Source: Morchella semilibera (Eukaryota; Ascomycota; Pezizomycetes; Pezizales; Morchellaceae). Taken from it: 64,000 nucleotides of DNA. Of the stretch, positions 56,879-64,000 are shown piece after piece (position 1 is the stretch's first letter; every line of letters starts with the position of its first letter). The notes under the pieces are model-generated. The model was not told the origin of the DNA. It saw nothing but the letters and a program-made list of their open reading frames with translations, and did not search any database. The stretch is taken from the NCBI GenBank assembly GCA_009192285.1, contig WBVU01000003.1, positions 2,139,973-2,203,972 of the forward strand. The letters run 5' to 3'. Made by a program: the position numbers and the translations under genes.

Positions 56879-59800
56879 TGATCAAGCTGTATTTGTTTTA
56901 GGGTACAAATAGCAAACCACAGCTAGGGAAAGCCTAGGCACATGACTACAACTATAACCGCAGGTACAAAAATGAAACCCCATCCACCCCTAGGAGAGCT
57001 CAACCCAAAATTCGAAGGCACAACCCTCAAAGCCGAGTCTTACAACACCCAAGAAAGAAGACAAGAACAACACCAAGCACGGGTCCTATGCATGCCATCA
57101 CCCTTATAACAGCAATCCATGCGAGGGAGGAAGAGCCCCTACCCGAACCAACAGCTCAACCCAAGTCAGAGGCACAACCCCCTAAGTCGAGTCTAACAAA
57201 TCAATCCAGCAAAGACCAAAACCCAACAGCCCAATCCATAACGAGGCACAACCCCGAGACCAGGACTAACAACAGGTACATCCTCCAAAGAAAAAAGAAA
57301 CAGGGAGAACCAAGTAACCTCACGGAGGAGGAAACTGAGAAACCCAAATCTCTAGCGGCCCCAGACCTCCACTCCACCCCACCGTTCCAGTCTTAAGGCA
57401 GGAACAGTCGATGGGAAAATAAATAAGAAACAAGACATAGGAAAAATAATAAAATGAGTGATAGATATGAGATAATAGAAACAGCAATAAATCAATAACG
57501 AAATAGTATTTCCGTATCCTTCGAACCCAAGTAAACATATCGTATCTATCAATCTCAACCACCAAACTCATCCATCAACCGTCGTACCTCGTCCTCTTGG
57601 AATGCTGTTGCAAGGCGTTTGTTCCAATCGGTCAATATCCTGTACGCTCTATCATGCGCCTTGATGTTAAGCAGGTAATCAATGACGGTGTACTTGGTAT
57701 CCGGTGGGTGGAAAAGCCTATCAAACTCCATCATCTCCTTCTCCTCATCATTCAACACCAAGTCCAGATCCATACATCGGACATGACCCCTATCAAACCT
57801 CTCACCGCACAGACATTTCCTGCCCCAACAGTAGATTCCTCGCCTCCAATCCCAGAGCATTCTCTGCATGGTCGGATCAGATATACCTGTAACAGTAGAA
57901 AAAGGGTGGAGATGAGAAGGCAATATCAGCCATCAATCCATTGAAGGGGGAGGAGGAGCGAAAACCTAAACATGAATATTCGACATAGAAATCCATGCGG
58001 TCCACCAAGACATTAATGTCTAGGTGGACCATCAACTCAAACAAGGCAAAAGGGGGAAGGAGGGTTGGAGGGGGAGGTGGAGGGGAGGGGGGGGGGAAAG
58101 CCTAAACATAGATATTCGACATAGAAATCCATGCGGTCCACCAAGACATTAATGTCTAGGTGGACCATCAACTCAAACAAGGCAAAGGGGGAGGAGGGTT
58201 GGAGGGGGAGGTGGAGGGGAGGTGGGGGGGAATCATAGATGGGTGGGGGGTGGGGGGTGGGGGGTGTGGGGTTAGACCAACCAAGAACGGCAACCGCATC
58301 CAGTCCAGTCAACCTGGCCTCCGGCTCAACAATGGCACTCAAGGTTATAGTCTTCATATCCCTCTCACATACGGTCACAGTCTTCCTCCAAGCCAAAAAG
58401 GAAATCATCTTGTCCTTCAATTCCTTGCCATCAAATAGGTCTCGCTGCTCCAGGAAGGAGGAATACATCCGGTCCTCCAGTAGGTGACCAGCAAGGAGGC
58501 CATCGCATTCCCTGCATCGTCGTTTTTCCCCCCCCCCTACCCGGCGTGTCGACGACCTCGAAAGGGTGGACCTTCCATGACCCCTAGCAAGTCCAGAGTA
58601 GGAAGAGGAGGAGGAGGAGGAGGAGGAGGAGGAACAAATACCATCCAGGATCAGTCTCATCGGGTTGTCACTGTACATGGTTTCCAGGTGGTGTTGAAAT
58701 CCACACCTCAAGTGCTCCATCCGTCTCCGCATATCCAGCACCCCACAGAGATTTCCAAACAAGCAAGGTCTATTGGAGCAACCACCAGCAATCCATATCA
58801 TGCACTCCTTCCAGGCAACCTCCAACGGTACAAGGAACCTGCGGGCTCCAGCACGGCCACCACCACCACCACCACCGGATCGGACCCAAGGATCAACAAG
58901 AGCCAGACCATACTCCATGACCGGTCTTATGAATATCTTGAACATGTTCAGCCTGACCCTAGGAGTCCAAGTATCGGAGCTGAACTGGAGGAAACCCTTG
59001 ACACCCATCGCCTTCGCCACCATCCGGTCACGATGCGCCTCAAAGTCAATACCATCCCTATCGACCGGAAATCCCAGATAGCGATAGGAGTCAACAACCG
59101 GAAGAGGTAGATCATATAGGGTCAGAGGAGCATGTCCAATCCTACCCATCGACTCGCTGGCAACAATCCCGCACTTGGCCACCTTGAATCGCATATCATG
59201 GTCTTCGGCCCACCGCTCACAAATGGACAGGAGAGCAGAGGCATGAGACCAATCACGGCACATGAGAACCCCATCATCAGCATAGAACAAGGCCGACGGT
59301 AAACAAGAACCAGAATCAAGAAGCCGAGGTGGTGAAGGGTAGTCCAAATCGGATGAGTCGAGATCAAGTTCAGTATCCGTATCAATCTCAAAGTCAGAGC
59401 TATATCCAATATATTCAGGGATCTCAACTGAATGAGATTAGAATCAGATCAAATCACAGTAATCGTTAGCAAAGGAACATGAAACACGGATATCAAGTTA
59501 TGGTAATAACTAATGGGCAGCAAATCGGAGGAACTCACACTCAGAATCAATCTCGCAGTCAGAACCAACGATAAGATTATCCTCTGAATCAGAAAGCCCA
59601 CAGTAGTATCCTCTTCCTTCACCAGCGGAAGTAGTAATCAATCTCATTGAGCGTCTCAAACCAACGCTACTAACTGAATAGGGAAGATCAATAGAATGTC
59701 AGCAAACCCAATCAAAAATAGGAGCAACTCGAGTGAAGCAGTAACGTTCCAACATACCTGATTCAGACCCTGCACTTTGCTTCATTACCGGAGTGGGTAT

Positions 59801-61033
59801 CGGATCGGGGAGAATCGGAGTGGCAGAACCAGAGGAGTCGTCCATGTCCGTATCCATATCAATGGATTTGGCAAGGGAGTCGGCATCACCATCATCATCG
59901 GAAGCAGTATCAGGTAACAGGGTAGGACCCAACCGATTCAGAGCACGTAGAAGAGAATCCACAAACTTATTAAAGATGGCAGGTGATAGAGGCGAGCCTT
60001 GAGGTACCCCCACATTCCTATTCAGCGACTCCGAGGTATGACCATTGACAACCAATCGATAGGACATTGAACTGAACATCAACCGAACCACCAAGGCAAT
60101 CAGTATCTCAGGCATGCCCTGTTTCTCCAACTCACCCACAAGCTTCACCTCGGAGACCATATCGTAAGCCGCTTCAAGATCGAGGAACACAGCAATCGGA
60201 ATCGTACCAGTCGATAGCCCATGGTTGAGGGTAGCAGCATGTGTCAAGGTCGAGTAGCCACTCCTGAAACCAGCCTGACCACCATCAAGGACATTGTAGG
60301 GGTATCCAGGATCTTCAAACGCGGGAAGGATCATACCCTCGAAGATTCGACGGAACATCACAAGGATTGCGATGGGCCTAGTATTGGACGCGGTGTAAGG
60401 CTTCGAAGTATCCTTGTGGATCGGAAACAGTAGTGACCTGTTCCATCGCTGCGGTGTGCAACCAAACCGGACACAAGTCTGAAACAGTAGCGCAAGCTCT
60501 TCAACGAAGGAGGTGCCAAGTAGTGCTTTCATCTGCAATGCATGTATGCCATCCTCACCGCACGCTTTGCTGGTTGGTACCTTCCCAATGTAGTCGCCAA
60601 CTCTCTTCTCAGATACAAGGGATAGAAGCAGGCGAACAGTTTCATCCTCTTCACGGCAGAAGGCGGGGGTCTCAACATGCTGCTGCTGCCCATCAACAGA
60701 AACACCACGTTCGGCATCAATCGAATGATCGTTAGGCACGGCAGGGTGAGTCCCATCGGATCGAGTGGAGTTGTAAACCTTTTCGTACTTAGTCTTGCAT
60801 TCCTCCATAGGGGTGTCGTCGCCGCTGTCTGATATGATGGTACTGCCGTTTAGGGACGATCTCTGGATTCGTTTGAAGAGACCGATCGCTGAAGTGGTAT
60901 CGGTTTCAGACCCAAGGGAATTGGCCCGCCTATCCGGACCTTCCCTCTCTTTCAATGGCCTGACAATACCTAGTACATGTTCGGAGACGGCTTGCAACTT
61001 GGCTACCAACAGAGCATCGAGCAGGTCGACATC
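56879..61033 (-). mobile_element. LINE-like element copy 1 with RT domain, three introns
   Basis: Exons 61033-59758, 59673-59539, 59427-58282 and 57886-57555 join in phase (introns of 84, 111 and 395 nt, GT-AG) to about 960 residues. RT motifs: SKACGEDGIHA, LLFPIHKD...NTRPIAIL, GFRSGYST, FLDLEAAYD (catalytic Asp), VGVPQGSPLSP and, after an acidic insertion of roughly 130 residues, ALFYADDG (catalytic Asp pair), then a YLGFPVD block. A CCHC-type finger (CLCGERFDRGHVRC) follows. No endonuclease domain is visible in what remains. The 5' end is truncated: the open frame runs into the CTAACCC array. The 3' region, about 670 bp, ends TTGATCA at a telomere-like tract. The last intron carries a duplicated 90-bp segment. 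Confidence 0.88.
59428..59757 (-). other. Acidic RT insertion region with two introns
   Basis: Intron 59674-59757 (GTATGT...TTCAG) and intron 59428-59538 (GTGAGT...TTCAG) flank a 45-codon exon. Together with neighbouring codons they encode a Ser/Asp/Glu-rich insertion between RT motifs B and C. Confidence 0.8.
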
Positions 61034-61175
61034 AGTTAGGGTTAGTTAGGGTTAGTTAGGGTTAGTTAGGGTTAGTTAGGGTTAGTTAGGGTTAGTTAGG
61101 GTTAGTTAGGGTTAGTTAGGGTTAGTTAGGGTTAGTTAGGGTTAGGGTTAGTTAGGGTTAGTTAGGGTTAGTTAG
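61034..61175 (+). repeat. Telomere-like array, 10-bp unit TTAGGGTTAG
   Basis: About 14 copies of a 10-bp unit that alternates TTAGGG with TTAG, with one place (61141-61150) where two full hexamers adjoin. The G-rich strand runs toward higher coordinates, the direction expected for a chromosome end on the right. Confidence 0.92.
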
Positions 61176-61176
61176 N
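61176..61176. other. Single undetermined base at a sequence junction
   Basis: The only N of the window, exactly where the telomere-like array stops. It may mark a joined contig edge. Confidence 0.9.
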
Positions 61177-62685
61177 ACTATTCGTTATCGGTAATGGGTT
61201 ACCAACAGTTACGGCACTGCGGAACGGCATAGGATGATAGGTAAACAGATCAGAGGAAATCAAAGATCACGATGGGTTTCCTGACATCAAATGGATACTT
61301 ATGGGATACTGAAACCTAACGATAACCCCACCGGGGCTTGTACCTTCCCACTGAGACTTGTATATACTTCGGTGATACATGTATAAATGACGGAAAGTGC
61401 TACATGGAATCCTGTACTATCAAGATTTTCTTGATACCTTGTATGCAAGAAATGCGTTTCTCCGTCTAGCAATAAATTGTTATAAGTATCTAATACGTCC
61501 TTGCTGTTAACAGCAATAAGGGATCAGATGGTGCAACGGAAAGTTAATACACGTAGAGTCTGAAACTAAGATTAGAATCCTCACTGCATATTATTATTTA
61601 TAGGATATTACAGCAGTGTCAGGCATTGTCTCTGAACCATACGGTACCACTGATGCCCGAACAGCATTACTGATGGATCGGTATATCTCTGACCGATCTA
61701 GTCTCAACAGTGAGGGAAGACACATGAAATCTGACAGCAAAATTAAGTTCCTGACATGATTTTATTTAGGATAGTATGTGACCAAGATGTTTTCCGATTC
61801 GCCCAGCTTGTGTGTTGCTGCCGGCTTTGATACTAACGATGCTCATATCGAACTAGCGAGAGAACCTACGTTGAATCCAAGGCCACCAAAATGTTACTCT
61901 CAATTTCTTACCTTATAGCATATCCTCCCTGCCTCGTCGGGACTCCCCTTTCGGTCAAATTCAATGTTTTCCGTAGGTAGTTATAGTTACTGGTTTAGAA
62001 GTTGGATAGTGGGCTATGTGTATGCTACAAAATATATCAGCTAACTTTAAAAAGCAGGTCGGATTTGATCAAAAGTCAAGGTGGAGCAGTGCAATAGCGG
62101 AGTCAATATTTGTAACTGAGGTCTAACTACCCGCTGCCGTGGATTTATGAACTAGACATCTATGCACGGCTGATTGCATTATCCTTGAATATGTACCTGT
62201 ATTTTTCGATACAGTTTTAGTTGTAGGACCACTACCCCTCTAACGATTCATAACTAGTGGGTAAAGTTACAAGTGATTCGGATGTACCGGTCGACATTAT
62301 ACACCCGTGTCTGCAGGCGATGAGTTCGGAGAGGTTCCCGTGTTTTTACCATACTCGCACCAACGATCGTCCACGTGTCAACGGATTTCTCATAGGTTAT
62401 GCCACTAACCCGCAAAGTGCCGATTAAGATATATGGCAGTTACCGACAGTATAGTCCAATATACCAGGATCATAATCGAATAAAACCGAGATACATTATT
62501 GTTTCTGAGTTGTCACCGCATGCTTCATTATTGCTTCAGAGAATTATCGATTACCCATCAATAACTATTTCAGCCGTACTGGCAATTTCATATCCTAGTT
62601 GTACATGATATACCCATACGTCAATTGTTTATAGCAGTATTTCAAGAACCGGGTCGAGATCAACTGACCAATACAAGTTGCAACT
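61177..62685. other. No gene recognised
   Basis: AT-rich sequence unrelated to the retroelement array. No supported frames or repeats. Confidence 0.4.
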
Positions 62686-62689
62686 TCGA

Positions 62690-62815
62690 CAAGCACTTGG
62701 ATCATGAAAGATCACTCACCTCAATCCGGTCATGAGATATCACTCACCACTACTACCCGGTCATGGAAAATCACTCACCTATTATTCGGTCATGGGATAT
62801 CACTCACCCAATCTA
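62690..62815 (+). repeat. Tandem repeat of about 32 bp
   Basis: Four imperfect units built on CCGGTCATGRRATATCACTC (R = purine). Confidence 0.85.
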
Positions 62816-63480
62816 GGAACTAATACCGCAACAAAATACCATATTACGCGTCAATAGAGTGAGCTGCAGAGATATGGAGACTGCTAAAAAATTAGACGTA
62901 TCTAATCCATGTAGTTAGTATATCGCAAAGCTACATAATAAATTCTCCTGAACCGAAATCTTAACCTATTAGTATACGGTTGGCGTATAGGCGTCAACGT
63001 ATATATATAAATAAATCGAAACAAGTAAAAGGGGATGCAGGAGCGACCTGAAGAGATGTCTACTAGGGCGTTTTTTCATGCTGGGTGACTTAGCGATGTC
63101 ATATTCCCGATAAGGCATCACGCGGGACGTGTACGGCCACCGTCGACACTCGTACAGGTGTTCCAGGCAGCATCACTCTATGACCGCATGTGGGAAAAAT
63201 CATCCGGGCTTACCGGGTAATAGAGGAGCTCGACAGGAGAAATTTGGTTCACTTTAGGGCTCAATCGGACACCGTTTGGCCCAGTAAACGAGGTGGTAAT
63301 ATCAGTACTAACCGTTCAGCAGATACGTGATGTCAGTGGGATTTGAGACCACGAAAAGTCTGCTGGGTAGCTCCCGGGTCCTATGAGCTCTGAACGGATG
63401 AAATCCAGCTGCTTCATTGATCGTAGCTACTACCGGCGTTACTGACGAGTTCGGGACCGGATAGAAACTCGGGGAGGGGA
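62816..63480. other. No gene recognised
   Basis: AT-rich at first, more balanced after 63060. No supported frames. Confidence 0.4.
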
Positions 63481-64000
63481 GCTGTCGGAAATCCGAGATC
63501 ACCAAAAATTTCCTTGCATTTTTTTAGCTAGGATGGAATCCCCGGGCACCCCAGTGGATTGCTCCTCGTATATGGTATACCACCGCCGTCAGCACCATTA
63601 CGGGATGATAGAGCCCAACGGATATAGGGGCTATGGCAAATCCAGGACTGCGATATAATCCATGGTAGGGAATGAGTATTTTTGGTATATCTCACGGCCG
63701 CCCAGTGTGAACTCCAGCCCGCACGGAAACACCGGCCGTTTGGTAGATATCGACCATAGTATATCTCGACGGGAAGACGTGCCACATGAAATCCGACACC
63801 ACCAAAAATTTCCTTGCATTTTTTTGGCTAGGATGGGATCTCAAGGCACCCCAAGGGATTCCTCCTCGTATATGGTGTACCACCGCCGTCAGCACTATCA
63901 CGGGATGATAGAGCACAATAGATATACATCCTCTGATGAATCTGGGACCGTGGTGTGATTCCTGGTAGGAAATGGGTATTTTTGGGAATTCTCGCGGCCA
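63481..64000 (+). repeat. 300-bp satellite, running off the window
   Basis: The word ACCAAAAATTTCCTTGCAT recurs at 63501 and 63801, and TCCTCGTATATGGTRTACCA (R = purine) recurs at the same spacing. The period is 300 bp, with two units visible and the second cut by the window edge. Confidence 0.85.

Noticed and set aside
1-64000. tRNA, rRNA or CRISPR features
   Set aside because: No box B-like GGTTCGANNCC with matching arms, no rRNA segment, and no spacer-repeat array; tandem repeats here have no unique spacers.

Overview
The window looks like transposon-rich, probably subtelomeric DNA of a filamentous ascomycete. The gene structures and the abundance of NACHT-ankyrin proteins would suit a truffle-like Pezizomycete, but that is inference. 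The evidence is short spliceosomal introns (mostly 40-90 nt) with CTAAC/CTGAC branch sites, a fungal NACHT-ankyrin gene, chromovirus-type Gypsy elements, fungal hAT and Tc1 fragments, and TTAGGG-type repeats. I recognise only three probable host genes: an FtsJ-like methyltransferase (21607-22878, +), a nine-exon NACHT/ankyrin immune-type receptor (37074-43884, -), and a multi-exon gene of unknown function with a possible PD-(D/E)XK-like region (48791-51482, +). No tRNA, rRNA or CRISPR array was seen.

Left part (1-33.2 kb): nested transposons. An old decayed Gypsy element (gag start 4320, chromodomain ending near 18375) is split in its gag by a complete younger Gypsy (4346-12398, target duplication GTATT, near-identical LTRs). 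That younger element is itself broken in its reverse transcriptase by a solo LTR (8738-9370). Thirteen solo LTRs of several related families are present. Almost all keep exact 5-bp target duplications, so the order of events can be read, including a nest at 24736-27041 that holds three other LTRs. Five copies of an unusual 137-bp hairpin element are scattered through the region, two inside the old Gypsy. A decayed hAT transposase (27.1-30.3 kb) and a Tc1 transposase tail (19.9-20.3 kb) complete this part, with the methyltransferase gene as an island at 21.6-22.9 kb.

Middle (33.2-53.4 kb): gene-bearing. The NACHT-ankyrin gene carries a lipase-like domain, a P-loop NTPase and a long ankyrin tail with near-identical internal duplications. 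A decayed relic of its 5' exons lies at 46.0-46.6 kb. Several small terminal-inverted-repeat elements with TA duplications are present, one in the receptor promoter region. The 48.8-51.5 kb gene has a 419-nt intron holding five consecutive hairpins with the same loop.

Right part (53.6-64 kb): a head-to-tail array of at least three non-LTR (LINE-like) retroelements on the minus strand. All are 5'-truncated, all are joined at their 3' ends to short TTAGTTAGGGTTAG tracts, and the longest abuts a 142-bp array of a 10-bp telomere-like unit (TTAGGGTTAG). The arrangement is what repeated reverse transcription onto chromosome ends would produce, comparable to insect HeT-A/TART or fungal MoTeR systems. 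These elements contain spliceosomal introns and an acidic insertion inside the RT palm domain, and they are the best candidate here for an undescribed system. A single N at 61176 separates the array from unrelated sequence ending in a 300-bp satellite.
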